Below, in pieces: positions 10,501 to 22,422 of a stretch of DNA of 64,000 bases. The notes below the pieces were generated by a model. It was not told where the DNA came from. It searched no databases and worked only from the letters and a program-made list of their open reading frames with translations. Every line of letters begins with the position of its first letter. Within the stretch, counting starts at the first letter, position 1. Origin of the DNA: Aulostomus chinensis (Eukaryota; Chordata; Actinopteri; Syngnathiformes; Aulostomidae); the NCBI GenBank assembly GCA_037954235.1, contig JBBMOA010000013.1, positions 23,685,692 to 23,749,691 of the forward strand, given 5' to 3'. A program made the translations under genes and the position numbers.

Positions 10501-13500
10501 CCTGGAGGCCTGCTTATCGGCTGCAGCCCCGGTTTCATGAACGTCCCAAAGATCAAAGGCACCCACACGGCTATGAAGAGTGGCATGCTGGCTGCTGAAG
10601 CCATTTTCCCGAAAGTCACAGAAGAGAGCCCGCATTCAGAGACGGCAGGTATGGGAGACCCATTAATAATGCTGATGTCAGTCACTGCACGATGGGTCAT
10701 ATCTCATTACAGCTCACTCTGTCTAATCATGCAACCGTATAGAGTAGGGTGTAGACAAAGTCATATTTTAACTTCGAACCCATGTAATCACAAACAGTCC
10801 TACCACTTTAGTTTCCATCAGGGAAAAATGTCAGGTGGCAACATTTGTTCGCACCGAAAGGTCGGGTAATAAGCTCTTTTTGATATGAGTTTTCAAAGCA
10901 GCCAGATGACACATAAAGGTCCAGAGGCAGCATTTCCTGCTTAAACTGCTGGAACACTAATGCAGAAAACGGAGTCTATGAAAATACCCGTGAAAAAAGC
11001 TATTGAGAAAGGTGGGATTAAACAGGACAGGACACACTTTTATCTTTAGGTGTAGATGGAAGTACACAAAAAGAACAACCGCCAACAATAGTTTCTCCCA
11101 CATTCCTAAAACTTTGTTGACAGTCGGTAAATCAGTTTCAGTACTTCAGGGTCAACTGTATTTATCTTAACAAATATGGATCCCCAGGACTACACGTACC
11201 TGAGTATGCTGAGGCCTTGAAGAAGTCATGGGTGTGGAAAGAGCTGCACTCGGTGAGAAACATCAGGCCATCCTTCCACAATTACTTTGGCCTGTACGGC
11301 GGCATGGTCTACACTGGGATTTTCTACTGGATCTTAAGAGGAAAGGAGCCATGGACACTCAAACACTGTGGCAAGTATCTGGCTTTGGGCTGATCCGTCG
11401 GGAGGGGGGAATTTCTGAGTTAAACAGTTAGAAAGAAGGCGCGTCAATCGTTCAAGATGAATTTTGTTACTTCTTCAGCAACCATTTAGATGTGAACATA
11501 GTTGGGAATCACAAATGTTGACATTGCCAAGTGTCTTTCTGTTGAGGTGCTCACACTGTCCTGTGTTAACTGAAGCAACATTTGTAAAGGAGTGACAGAT
11601 GGTTGTACTTGCTACTCATGTGTATAAGAGAAAACCATGGCTGTTGGCCATACTGTCACGGACAACAGTGATGCAACAGCAGAGTATTGTGATTCCAATA
11701 TTTACATTACATAACTTGAAGTTACTTCAGTTAACCTGGTTGGCCACATACAACTTTGATTCAGATCAAACTGAACAGCACTTGAAAGGGTCCCTTATTT
11801 ATATCTGACTGGCACTGGCACGTCCCTCATACTTCATTTCTGCTGTGGAAAACACCTGTGGTATGATAATGAAGCTCCTGCTTGAATGAGGAGGCAGGGA
11901 TTTGAGGGGAAAAAACAGCAGTTTGAAGTTGAAGCATGTAATTTTCTGCCCATCTTTAAAAAGAAAAAACAATTGGATTTGTAGTTGTCCTTGGAGAAGT
12001 TTTGGATAACGAATATTACATGTCCAGATAGCAGTGCAGACTGTGCGCTGTTCCAGATTCAGTTATCGCATAATCGTGGTCTCTCTTTAGCTGAGGTATG
12101 AAGTCACCTTATCTCAGCAGAGAAAATCAACATTTGGTAACAGACTGTGCTCACTCTGTCACAGGCCTGGATTCAAACCAGCTTAAACCAGCAAAAGAAT
12201 GTACACCAATCGAGTATCCCAAGCCTGACGGTAAGATAAGCTTTGACCTGCTCTCCTCTGTGGCCCTGAGCGGCACCAACCACGAGGGGGACCAGCCAGC
12301 ACATCTGACCCTGAAAGATGACAGCGTTCCAGTTGCCAGGAATTTAGCCGTGTATGATGGTCCTGAGCAACGCTTCTGCCCCGCAGGTACCACATTAGCT
12401 CCCCCGAACAACACACCCACACAATCTCAGGCTGCAGCAGGTCTTTTCTCTGGCTGTTGGATTTAGAGCTTCACGCCAGTGCTGCAGGTGAATTGTAAAT
12501 GACATTTCTTTATTTGTACCTGCTGCAGCGACTCCATCAGTGCCTCGTGCAGCCCTGTGTAAGAGGGAATTTCCAAAGGAAATTTTTCATCAACAAATAG
12601 ATTCACGAGTCGTCTGCTTGCTTGTTCATCTAGAAACATGTTCACAAGTTAGCTGCAATTCTGAGTTGATAATTTCCCAAATCAAAGATGAAAAAAAAAA
12701 CAAAACAACAACTTAAACTAGCGTTAGAAAATGCAAATACAAATATTTGTATTTGCAATGTAACGTAGCTTGACTACAGTAGATGGTAATAACCCATAGA
12801 AAATTACAAAGCAGTCATTTGTGTGTGTTTTTCAGTCGACATTGCAGTGTTACTCTTTACCTGCACAACTATTTCATGACAAAAGGCCTCTTTGATGGCG
12901 TTCCAGGCATGTGGGTGTGTTTGTTGAGTCGGCCGGACTCAGCAGTCTCTGGGTGTTTACTGTGTTTACCAGTGCACAGGTTGTGATTAAAAAGCCAACC
13001 TCAATCTTCTCCCTTGACACTGGCTTCTTTTGAAGCCTCTGGAAACTTCCAGACATAATGGTGTATGTGGTCAGTGGCTCGAGACTAAGTTGCTAAACGC
13101 AGTGAGACAGTAATGCTCTTTGTGGCTTCCAGAGACAAGCTGGGACAAAGAGCAGAGGAGATTGGATTCTGCCCCTCAGTAGCTGTAGAAAGTCTCTACA
13201 TACTGGGGTTAGAAAGCTCATTTAACATTAAGAATTTATTATCAGCTGAGTATGGTATGAATCGACACATTTCACAGCGTGTAGGTCCTCTCCTTCCATG
13301 TTGAAATGACTATAGCTTTCTGGGCTGTTTAATTGTCAGGCTCCAACAGCAACACAGAGTCTGTCTGCAGCTGCTTTCATCTGTGGCCGAAGTCATGACT
13401 GACCCGTCAGTCTAAATATGCCCGCTCAGAATATGGCATGAATTAAACATTTCTAAAAAGAAAACCCCACTTTCTAGTCATAAAACTGGCTGCAAGAAAA

Positions 13501-14494
13501 AAAGTGTTAATTTTTTATGGGCAAAAGCAAAAAGGAATACTCGTTACTTTCATTTGAAAATAATGTCATCTTAGATTACGACTCCGGCGTTATCTCATCC
13601 ACAAAGGTGTACAGTACATTTAAAATGTATTTGTGTGTTGTTGTTTTTTTCATCAGAAGTATTTTGTGGTTAAGCACAGCCTCGTGTTCAATGCTTGAAC
13701 ATAATGCCAGTAAAAACAATACTTGCAATTATTTGGGGGGGGGGGGGGGGGCCCTTTCATATTGGCAGATGTCTCCGAATCCAGTTAGAAATGATGAGAA
13801 TGTCCCGTGTCAGATCTCTCAATGTGCGTGGAGGCCCTAGACGGACCTACGTTGGAATCCTTTCCTCCGATAATCTCAGATTCACGAGGATGCCCTTTTT
13901 GGCAACAAGGTTCTTGTTTGAGGAACTTTTTTTTCTTCCCTGTAAAAGTTGTATGTGGATTTATCTTTTGAAAAAAACAATTCATGACAGATGTTCAGTT
14001 TTTATGGATTTTCACAATAATTACTGGCCAAAAAAGTTCCGCAACGCATCGCAACATGTTAAAGTTAACCAGGAAATGTACTGGTAAAATGTGTGAGTGT
14101 GTGATACATTCAGTGGCTCGTTTCATGAACTGTTTAAGACTCTTGACACAAACATAGTTTCATAAAATGGAAGACAAGCTGTACCAGTTGCAATACCAAC
14201 GCTAGATATATTCTACAAGATCAATGGATGAAGTATTTGTGGAGTGAACAGTTTACCGAATAAACATCTGATCAGAACCCCAGTCTGACATATGCACATC
14301 TCAGTGTCCTCTCCCTGCCATCCTTCCCAGGTGTTTACGAGTACGTTCCCTTGGAAACGGGAGACGGGATGCGATTGCAGATAAACGCTCAGAACTGCGT
14401 CCACTGTAAGACCTGTGACATTAAGGACCCGAGTCAGAACATCAACTGGGTTGTACCTGAAGGTGGCGGCGGACCAGCTTACAATGGGATGTGA
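4518..14494 (+). CDS. etfdh: Electron transfer flavoprotein-ubiquinone oxidoreductase (ETF-QO)
   Basis: Thirteen coding exons join in phase: 4518-4548, 5231-5389, 6009-6238, 6836-6917, 7388-7506, 7878-7955, 8605-8751, 8908-9048, 10235-10378, 10480-10648, 11188-11370, 12165-12386 and 14331-14494. They give 622 codons plus TGA; the human protein has 617. The family moves electrons from ETF through FAD and a 4Fe-4S cluster to ubiquinone at the matrix face of the inner mitochondrial membrane. Residues 1-60 are rich in Arg, Lys, Ser and Thr, as expected for a mitochondrial presequence. VVIVGGGPAGLSAA gives the FAD GxGxxG motif at residues 80-85. The cluster cysteines are C566 (FCPAG) and C591, C594 and C597 (CVHCKTCD). 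The protein ends GGGGPAYNGM, as in orthologues. The start was chosen because exon 1 splices in phase 1 to an exon encoding the conserved CIRALK-like segment. Intron 11 uses a GC donor. Intron 6 holds a SINE and intron 8 a LINE fragment. It is convergent with ppid. Confidence 0.97.
5815..5830. repeat. Poly-G tract in etfdh intron 2
   Basis: About ten consecutive G follow GGCTTGGC. It is a simple tract between exons 2 and 3. Confidence 0.8.
7320..7342. repeat. Poly-T tract in etfdh intron 4
   Basis: A run of about 22 T lies 46 bases before the exon 5 acceptor. It may extend the polypyrimidine tract of that intron. Confidence 0.85.
8146..8403 (+). repeat. tRNA-derived SINE in etfdh intron 6
   Basis: Starts with GGGCGGCATGGCTCAGAGGT, containing an A-box-like TGGCTCAGAGG, then a B box GGTTCGATCCT at about 8202-8212. 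The body reads GTGTCCTTGAGCAAGATACTGAACCCC and ends with AAGGCGCTGTACAATTGAGTCCGTTTACC-like sequence. This is a second SINE family, distinct from the copies at 349, 2230 and 22225, and typical of fish genomes. It sits between exons 6 and 7, sense to etfdh. Confidence 0.8.
9340..9910 (-). mobile_element. 5'-truncated L2-like LINE fragment, antisense in etfdh intron 8
   Basis: On the minus strand, 9694-9891 encodes LDYCNSLLSGC followed by LQLVQNTAARVLT, the conserved C-terminal end of an L2/CR1-type reverse transcriptase. A stop follows at about 9694. After it the frame would continue with further family-typical sequence (LLLTYKVLN, then SHDPRLLVVPRV) towards 9430, so the copy is a dead remnant. 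The catalytic core is missing. It is inserted opposite to etfdh between exons 8 and 9. Exact ends were not defined. Confidence 0.85.
11371..12164 (+). other. etfdh: etfdh intron 11 with a GC donor
   Basis: The exon 11 end reads CACTGTG followed by GCAAGT, the strong consensus of GC-AG introns; the acceptor is CACAG. Using GC gives H-C-G-L-D-S-N-Q-L-K, equal in length to human H-K-G-S-D-F-E-R-L-K with Gly kept. A weaker GT three bases upstream would also stay in frame but drop that Gly. Confidence 0.75.
12387..14330 (+). other. etfdh: etfdh intron 12
   Basis: Non-coding, about 1.9 kb. It holds a 17-base G run at 13735-13751. Several open frames of 60-130 codons occur in it, but none shows a recognisable domain or splice context. 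Confidence 0.7.
13735..13751. repeat. Poly-G tract in etfdh intron 12
   Basis: Seventeen consecutive G. Such tracts are prone to length variation and sequencing error. Confidence 0.9.
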
Positions 14495-14989
14495 ATGTTG
14501 TGTTGTTGGGTTTTTTTTTCCCCCCATTGTCTTGAACGACGACTGTAAAGCAGGATGACATAGTGAAGTTTATGTGCCTAAGTCTGAGTACGACAACAAA
14601 GAAAAGTCTATAAATGTACGTTTTCAGAAATGAGTCTGGCATCTCTCACAGGTGAATTTTATTCTTAAATTATTCAGTGATAAAATGTTACAGGTCTACA
14701 AGAGTCATGGACCATGTGGTACAGGACCATATAAAAACAGAAACCATGTGCAGGATTTCTTTTTAGTACTTTCGTAACTGCCGAATATGCATAAACGGGC
14801 ATTGAATATAGCTGGTGGCCTTTGTTTTTCAGTTAACTTCTTCTCCAACCATCATTTTTTTTAATATATTTCTTCAAGACATGTAATTGAACAAACAAAT
14901 AGGCTGTTTTCAATTTAGGGTTTATTTCAGCATTAACGAAAGCCTTTGTTCTGCACAGTATTGTACATAATGTCACAGTAATTAATAAA
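14495..14989 (+). other. etfdh: etfdh 3' UTR with a canonical polyadenylation signal at its end
   Basis: The first canonical AATAAA on the plus strand after the stop is at 14984-14989. Variant signals such as TATAAA occur earlier (near 14610 and 14730). If the canonical site is used, this UTR overlaps the 3' UTR of ppid. Confidence 0.45.
14921..14926 (-). terminator. ppid: ppid polyadenylation signal
   Basis: Minus-strand AATAAA, about 450 bases after the ppid stop codon. It is the most likely 3' end signal of ppid. Confidence 0.55.
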
Positions 14990-15371
14990 GAACACTTGGC
15001 AGTTAGCCTTCACTTTACTAACCTTATTGGAAAAAAGAACAAACGTCTTCATCAACACTGTATCAAAACGCCAAATATGAACTGATGCCACACGGACAAC
15101 TGTGCTGAACTGCCTCAAACCCCTACAACAAACAGCGAGAAGTGTTGTTGACACTAAACCGGTTGATTACAGTGACGACGAGCCAAAGCGTACAACAGTT
15201 ATTCCCTTGTATAAATAAAAAATACCAAAACCGAGAAATGCGCTGCTGTAAAACATGAAAGACTCAACATGTTCACCTTGTTACAGACTCCATTAACGTA
15301 GCTTCCTTAGTGGGTGACTTAAAATATTGATAGGTGACATTAAAAATTCAGGGCATCTAAGGGTGAAACGT

Positions 15372-18300
15372 TCACGCAAACATTTTGGCATAGATTTTCT
15401 TCTCTTTCTCCTTCTCCTCCTGGATTTTCAGCTGGACTCTCTTCATCTCATTGCCAATAGCTGCCAAGAGATAAACAATCAGGGATTTGAGCACTTCAGG
15501 AGTTCATGATCTCGTTCAGGATAAGAGTTCACCTCAATTATTTTAGGATCGTACACTGACCATGCTAACATGGACAACAATCCAAGTGTTGAGTTTACCC
15601 TGAATCAGAGTATTTTGATGTTTACAGTGTTTACCCCCTGTAGCATGATGGGACTGATACATTTTCAGTGCTTTCTTGCCAATAATGCAAAAGACTGTTT
15701 ACAACCCAGTTTGTAACCTACCACTGGTAGGATTTCATTGTGATTAATACATACAAATGCATCTCCAACACACACCAAGGATGTAACTAAAACGTGAATG
15801 CTCCACACGTCCTGATCTGATTATTGCTTCCTTCAACGATGAACCTCATCAGGTTAATGTTGGATTATTGCCAAACATCACCATTGTTTTGGCCCCTAAT
15901 TGCTCATTTTTAATTTAAATCTCACTGCCTTGTGAAGAGTATGAAGTCAACTGATAGCTCTTATCTTCTAGCCAGCTGTCAAACATCAAAGAGCTGAGCG
16001 ACACTTTAAGAAGGCAGATAAGCCGTCCAGATTTAGAACTCAACCCTACCATCTACAGCTTTGACACACTGACTTCAAATGGCTCGCCTAAACATCCACA
16101 GGAGAAATAATGACGAAACAAACTCATCTCGAGACGAACCACAGGCTTACAGACTGTGGCTTTCTCTGCACAGCAACAAATGATTGAGTGGAGTCTGAAG
16201 ACAAAGACCCACCTTTGTCCTCTGGAGCGATTCCCTGAGCTTTCTTTAGATCCGCCTGGAAGAGCGAGAGTAGGAAATGATGTCATACATCAAACAGATC
16301 TCTGCTTTGCTTAAATTCCTCAACATGTATAAATTCACCTGGCTTTTTCAAAAAATAAATAACACGTGCACACATGAAATTAGTTGATAGTTACTTCTTA
16401 GCTGTTTTTCAAACATTAAACATGCAAGTTAATGTTTTCTCAACAGTTAATTCAAGACCGTGAGGCAACTCTGAATGTTACCATGGCTTGGACGTATTCT
16501 TTCAGACCCTGCAAGGCCTGGGCCCTCCGGAAGAGGGCCTTCGTGTTGCCTTGGTCGAGCTCTAGAGCCTGTAAAAGATTAAGAAAACTTTATTTATCCC
16601 CGTGGGAGGCAATTAAGGGAGCAGAAAGCAATATAAATATACCGGGTATTCAATTTAGTTCTGGGCCGCAAGTAAAGAGAAGCTGTAAATCCACAAAGAT
16701 ATCTTTAGTGTGAGTTGTTGTGACCTCGTCGCAGCTCTCCAGAGCGTCCTGCCACAGCTGCATCTTCAGCTTGCACGCTGCCGTGTTGAGGTAGCAGCTG
16801 AGAGCAGTGGGCTCCAGCTTCTGCTGCACCTCCTCCTCCAGCTCATCTCCACTCACCTCCAGATACCTGCACACGGGGAAAAGCAGGCCTCGGCTGTTAT
16901 TCATTCACTACCTAGCAGAGCTCCAAACAAATGTTCATGTTGAGTCAAGGTCGTCGAGCCTGTGAGTGTCAAAGTGTTATTCATTCCTAAACTGAATTCA
17001 AGAGTAGTCATCCATTTATATGAAAAATGTGCTGTTAAATCAATAATAGTAATTTATAAATTCCCTGCAGGTGAGTAACATATCAAAACAATGACAGATT
17101 CACTTGCAAACACAGGTAAGATCTCATAACTTTGACACTATTGACATATCGAAGTCGGTGGTGGGAATACACCACAGACTGATGGTGAACGTACCTGAGG
17201 GCTTTGCTGTACTTGCTGGCAGCAGTTTTCCAGTCTTGACCCTTAAAAAGGTTGTTTCCAATGTTCTTAATATCTTCAGCAACAGAGAGAACTTTATCAA
17301 CCTGGAAGCAAGAACATGTATTCATAGCATGAATGAATGGCAAGAAATGCTTCCATTTGATCTGCTGAAGATAACGGGAGGAGGCAGGGCAGACTGTCGG
17401 GGACCCAAGATGAGGGATGGAGAGTGAATTTGTTCTGAAAACTTGTGAACAAGAACAAGTTGAATCAATGAAAGGAGCTTCTGAGGTCAAATCAAAAGCG
17501 ACAAAATGCAAGATTTATAATGTATAGAATATAATCCAGTAGGATGTGGGTTCCTCTCTACCAGCATTAGTTGGGCAGCACAACTCCTGGGTGTTGGTCA
17601 TGAAACTCATGTTGATCTCTGATGCTGCATGATGCAGAGCTTGATAGCTGATGCCGTCAATTCTCCATCACCCAGGTCATTGTCATCAAACCAGAGAAGA
17701 CCAAACGCCCTTGATTCACTCCTCCTTGCATGATGTCATCAGCCAACATTCCCCTCTGATCAACACTTGATACTTACATCTTTAAAGTCAATGTCTGAGT
17801 CCTCTGGGAAGTCTGGGTGGGAGTCCCCTGTTCCATCGTTTGTTGCAGAACCCCAGCTATCCCCGTCCTTGTGCTCGCCACAGTCTGCTATAACACAAGG
17901 CTGCGGCAGCAGATAGGAGCAGGGAGACCATCAGATATAAAACACCTTCATTCTTTATAAGCATGTATAGAAACTGATATAAAACACCTTCATTCTTGAT
18001 ATTATTCTTATAGAAACTAACACTGTCAATGTACACTTTGTATTTGTGAGATGGAATTTATGTTGTTACGTGCAACAGCTCAAGGTGTTTACCTTAACGG
18101 GGGCGTCATCATTAGTGTCAATGGCCTCCAGCATTTTTATAACCCCCATCCCCTTCAGCACTTGACCAAAGACCACGTGTTTGCCGTCTAAATGCGGCGT
18201 GGGAACAGTGGTGATGAAGAACTGTGAGCCGTTGGTGTCGGGCCCGGCATTGGCCATGCTCAGCAGACCCACTCGGTCATGCTACACAGGAGAGAAGGGG

Positions 18301-20129
18301 ATGAATCAGTACAGTGTGAAAAGGAAGTGAGAAAGAGAGGTTTGATCCTTTCACTATAATTCAAAATCAAGAGAAAGTCCTGGGAAAGAGACTTGAAGAT
18401 GTGGTCACAGCGTGCTCTTCCAGGTAGAGAGAACAAAATGAACCCTGAGGATGTTCAATACATCTTGGATGTTATTTTAACCAAAAACCTATGATTTTCT
18501 GGTGCCTTGATCTCCTTCGTGTGGATGACGATCAATAACTAATGTGATTGATGACACAACAAACAATGTTCTGGCTGTGATGCAGCAACCAGATATGAGT
18601 GCTGTCGCTGTAATGTAGTCTACCTTGTAGTGGAAGTTTTCATCCTCAAACTTCTCTCCGTAAATGCTCTCCCCCCCGGTGCCATTGTGGTTGGAGAAGT
18701 CGCCTCCCTGGATCATGAACTTTTTGATAACTGTGACAAACAAATTTACAGCAGACAGATTACTTCCCCAGACAGACTTTACTGAATAGTAGTATTGCTT
18801 CAGGCTCCCTACTCTTGAACCGTCAAGAACTTTACTATATTATCTTCTTTTCTCTCCAAGGCCAAACAAGTAGATAGACACTCTTCTCTCCTCTGCTAGT
18901 TAGCTTAGCACAACAGATAGTTGGGAAGTGTTAAAAATTAAATCCAGTTCAGGGTCTTGGTTTGTCCACAAGTAATCCTCACCTCCTCTCTCTTTAAGTC
19001 AGCCATGATTAGTTGCTTATATTATTCACATTCTCTTCATGCAGGTTTTTAAATTTTACAAACAGAGGATTTGGGATTTAGCATTTAAATAGTTTACTGG
19101 CAGGAAGAAGGAGCTGCAGACTGAATGTCACTGCTTTCAGTTTCGTCTTTTCCAACAGGAATTTAGGTGACTATCCTTAAAGGACTATCTCAAAACTAAA
19201 ATGTCCCATTGCAGGCAACCGTGAACGCTTCCTACTTCTGTGGAAAGGGCATCCTTTGAAGTGGAGAGGTTTCCCGGTTGATTTGCCAGTGCCTTTCTCT
19301 CCGGTGCACAGGGCCCGGAAGTTCTCAGCAGTCTTGGGGGTGATATCAGCGAACAGCTCCAGGACTATTCGGCCGGCTGTGGGTACAGATTATTGCGGGG
19401 TTCAGTCACAGATTCTGACTCGCTAGGAAAAAAACAACAACTGCTCATCCCGGATTATTTACAAGGCGTATCAACAATAAAGAATGATAAACAGAACGGT
19501 TAAAAAAATGTAGAGCGATAAGAAACATGCTAATTCTAGGGATAATTGCTTCCTTTAAGCAAAAATGAGATTGTGTCAAGTTGAACAGGACAGACATAAA
19601 GAGGCCTTGCTAAACCACAGTAGATGACCACGATGCCGTCTGTACAAGGTGGGCTGCAGATAGTCACAAGGCTTTAATGCACAAAGTAACAGATGAATGT
19701 GATCAACAGTCAATCCGTGTCACTGGACCCTGAACAAAAGACTGCAGTTGAGTCGCTGCAACGTCTTCCTACACAAAACCACACGTGGGTCCCGTCACTG
19801 ACGACCTCACGCGCTCGTGGACTCATATTTACGAGCCTCGGTTAACAGGCCAACACAGAGCATTAGCAAGAAAAGTGATTTCAATTTCAAGTATTTTCGT
19901 ATCAATCTAACATTGCAGTTTGCTGGTGAATGAATGAGTTTCATGAAGTCGCTCGAATGTTCTAGGCTGGCTAACAAAGCTAGCGGGTAACCTGCCCTCA
20001 CAGATGTTAGCTAGCTGCTCTCAAAATTCAAAAATAAGTCTGACCTCTCGCTCCGTCAATGTCTACATCAAAGAAAACACGAGGGTTCTCAGAGTTTGAA
20101 GGCTTGTCGGACGGTGTTGGGTGAGACAT
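15372..20129 (-). CDS. ppid: Peptidyl-prolyl cis-trans isomerase D (cyclophilin 40)
   Basis: Ten exons in transcript order: 20129-20045, 19376-19236, 18730-18624, 18281-18093, 17900-17778, 17301-17195, 16866-16725, 16568-16482, 16255-16213 and 15460-15372. They give 370 codons plus TGA, the same length as human PPID. Residues about 16-180 form the cyclophilin domain, with FHRIIKKFMIQGGDF, NGSQFFITT and HLDGKHVVFGQV motifs. The His before LDGKH replaces the Trp of cyclophilin A, as is known for this family, and goes with weaker cyclosporin binding. From about residue 220 three TPR repeats follow (GNNLFKGQDW, LSCYLNTAACKLKM, KALFRRAQALQGLKEY). The family uses these to bind the C-terminus of Hsp90. 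The protein ends in a charged helix finishing IYAKMFA. It acts in the cytosol and nucleus as a steroid-receptor co-chaperone. All splice phases agree. It is convergent with etfdh. Confidence 0.97.
16575..16680. repeat. Possible short interspersed repeat in ppid intron 7
   Basis: AACTTTATTTATCCCCGTGG resembles the end of a repeat common in fish. Only about 35 bases are convincing and no boundaries were found. Confidence 0.25.
17934..18023. repeat. Imperfect tandem duplication in ppid intron 4
   Basis: Two copies of about 45 bases lie head to tail. Each starts GATATAAAACACCTTCATTC and ends TATAGAAACT; the second begins near 17979. They differ in the middle. They lie next to exon 5 of ppid and carry no coding signal. 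Confidence 0.8.
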
Positions 20130-20290
20130 TTTAAGGACAAGACGATGTAAGACACTTATTTAAGCGAGCTACGAGATACACCACCCGGCCGGTGACTGAG
20201 GCGGATTCCACTGGAAATGACAACTTCCGGTCCGACAAACCAAAATAAAAGCATCATCTTCGTCGTGCTGTCATAACGACCAGCAACCAC
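20130..20290 (-). promoter_or_regulatory. ppid promoter and 5' UTR
   Basis: CpG-containing sequence directly upstream of the ppid ATG. It includes CTTCCGG at 20224-20230, an ETS-factor type site common in housekeeping promoters. No TATA box is clear. The start site is inferred from position. Confidence 0.45.
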
Positions 20291-22224
20291 GCAGTGAGTT
20301 ATAATCACAAACTTTTACGTTATCTTGTCTTTATTTCCTAATGCATACGTCATGTAGATTAGTGACGAGGACCAAGTTTAGTGTCACACGAAAAGATACA
20401 CAAATGTCAAGAGTTTCCTGTCTGTAACACTAAATTTAGGGCTCAAAAGATCCTGTCGTCTGACTGCAAGAACATTTCAGAAGCGAGAGGCATTGTCTCA
20501 AGATCAAGTAACCACCAATTTTTAATATCAAATCTTAAAACTGAGAAAATATATGAAACAATAATTCTAAATACGACAGCACTTCCTCCTAATATTTGAA
20601 TATTTCCCAGTTTCAGGCGAATAACCTCAGTGACTTTCTTGTGAGAAATTCAAAGACAGTTTCTCTACAGATAATTGTAAACCAGAGATCAAGTATCTCC
20701 TGTTTCGTCCTGATAGTCAATGAAGTAACTTTAATGCCATTAATTTATTTCCTGAAATCTCCCCACATCCACTAATAGCACCACCTGTTTTACCTTGACT
20801 TGACTTTTGATTACATTTTTGAAATATCCCTGTACAGACCCCCATATATGGTGCAAACAATAAGGCAAAGTGTATTACATTGGACAAATTAATATAATCA
20901 TAAGAATTTAGCTTATTATAATATCTATATTTACATATAGTGTATAATTCCTATCAATGTGTAAAAATGTCATGTAAACTCATAGATTGTTTTGCTTTAC
21001 AAAGGAATATTTTGGAAATTCTTTAAACCTTAGCCTCGGTGTGGGGAGTTAATCTCAATAGAGGCCTCATTCAAAACAATTTTTTTCCCCCTGTGCAATT
21101 CTTTTAATGTGGAAAAACAAAAGCTATATAATGCCTATACATAGCTGCCAACCCGCAGGTGATGAGAGGTGCTACCCTTGGATCAATAACAGGATAAGAA
21201 TGTGGTCTCCACAAGAGATGAGATTAGATTGCAGGTTTTTTTTCATCCCCTAATCTTTTCCTTTTGTACTGTTGACATATTATATAATTTCACTTGAAAT
21301 GGGCAGAAATAAATCATTCCTGACCACAGAGTATAAATTGTCTTGTGTGGATCATTGTTGGTTTCACTCGTGGTAAACGATCTGTCCAGTTATCTACACC
21401 GGATGATGAGACTGCAATAATAGCCCTGGGGATGGATTACGAGCTGCTCCTCATGTAGAATCCCTGTCTGTAAGAACAATATGTCCATGGTTATTGTGAT
21501 TTTGAGAGAGAATCTTCTCTCTGGGAAATGAACTCCAGCTATATAACAGTACTTTGAGAGAATGAATCAACACTTTTTGCCTCTTGGACATCATCAAAGA
21601 TGTGTAAAAGTAAAAGTAATTTATTTTAGGGTACAATAAGTATAACAGGAGGGAGAAACTTTATGTGAACTTGAAAAGGTCCAGAATGTATAAAAATGTG
21701 ACTGCACTGCTGGAAAGTTTGCGTCATGAGAGTAATTGGTTCGAGTAATTCAGTGGGAGAACACTGACTTGAGTCATCTGTCACTTTCTTTCTGTAAGGA
21801 AATGAATGAGAAGCCACTTGGGGACAATGGCGGGAACACATGAGAAGGATCTGTTCTCTCATCTCTGAACCCAATCCAGCTCAGGTCAGATGGGCAGATG
21901 AGGTAATGAATATACTCTCAGCGGTAGGTACCATTCTAGAGGACTTGCTTGTCCATCTCACGGTCTAATAACCCCTGGGAGAGGAGCTGTGATAGATCCG
22001 GTGCCCACATCATCCCTGTCTTCAGACACTCGTCATTGCTCCTCAAAAAGCCTCATTACGCTGCATTAGACTCAAGTAGGTTCGACCCAGCCTCTCCACA
22101 ACAGAGCCAGCCCACCTCAGCCATTTGTTTTGGACTTGTCTGGAATACACTCTGGAGCATGGAACAGGGCACCCTCTTTCCCTCCTTACATTCCTTATCG
22201 TTTAGTTTATGGATGCTTATTCGA
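20291..22224. other. Intergenic, ppid to spmip2, no gene seen
   Basis: AT-rich DNA with only short, unrecognised open frames. In human the corresponding interval holds the large gene FNIP2; I see none of its sequence here. Confidence 0.55.
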
Positions 22225-22422
22225 GTAATCAATTAACCTCATCCCCATTTGCATGTCTTTGGACTGTGGGAGGAAGCCAGGGTACCAGAGAGAACCCACG
22301 CAGGCGCAGGGAGAACATGGAGACTCCACACAGAAAGACCCCGTGCTGGAGCCGGGGCTAAAACCCGGAACCTTCTTGCTGAGTGGCCACAGTGCTAAAC
22401 ACTGCACCAACGCGCCACCCTA
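22225..22422 (-). repeat. SINE-like fish repeat, copy 3, 3'-truncated
   Basis: The minus strand starts near 22422 with GGGTGGCGCGTTGGTGCAGT, an A-box-like end, and reads through GGTTCCGGGTTTTAGCCCC and a CATGTTCTCCCTGCGCCTGC segment to the CATGCAAATGGGGATGAGG region. The 3' half of the family is missing. It is the same family as copies 1 and 2. Confidence 0.75.
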
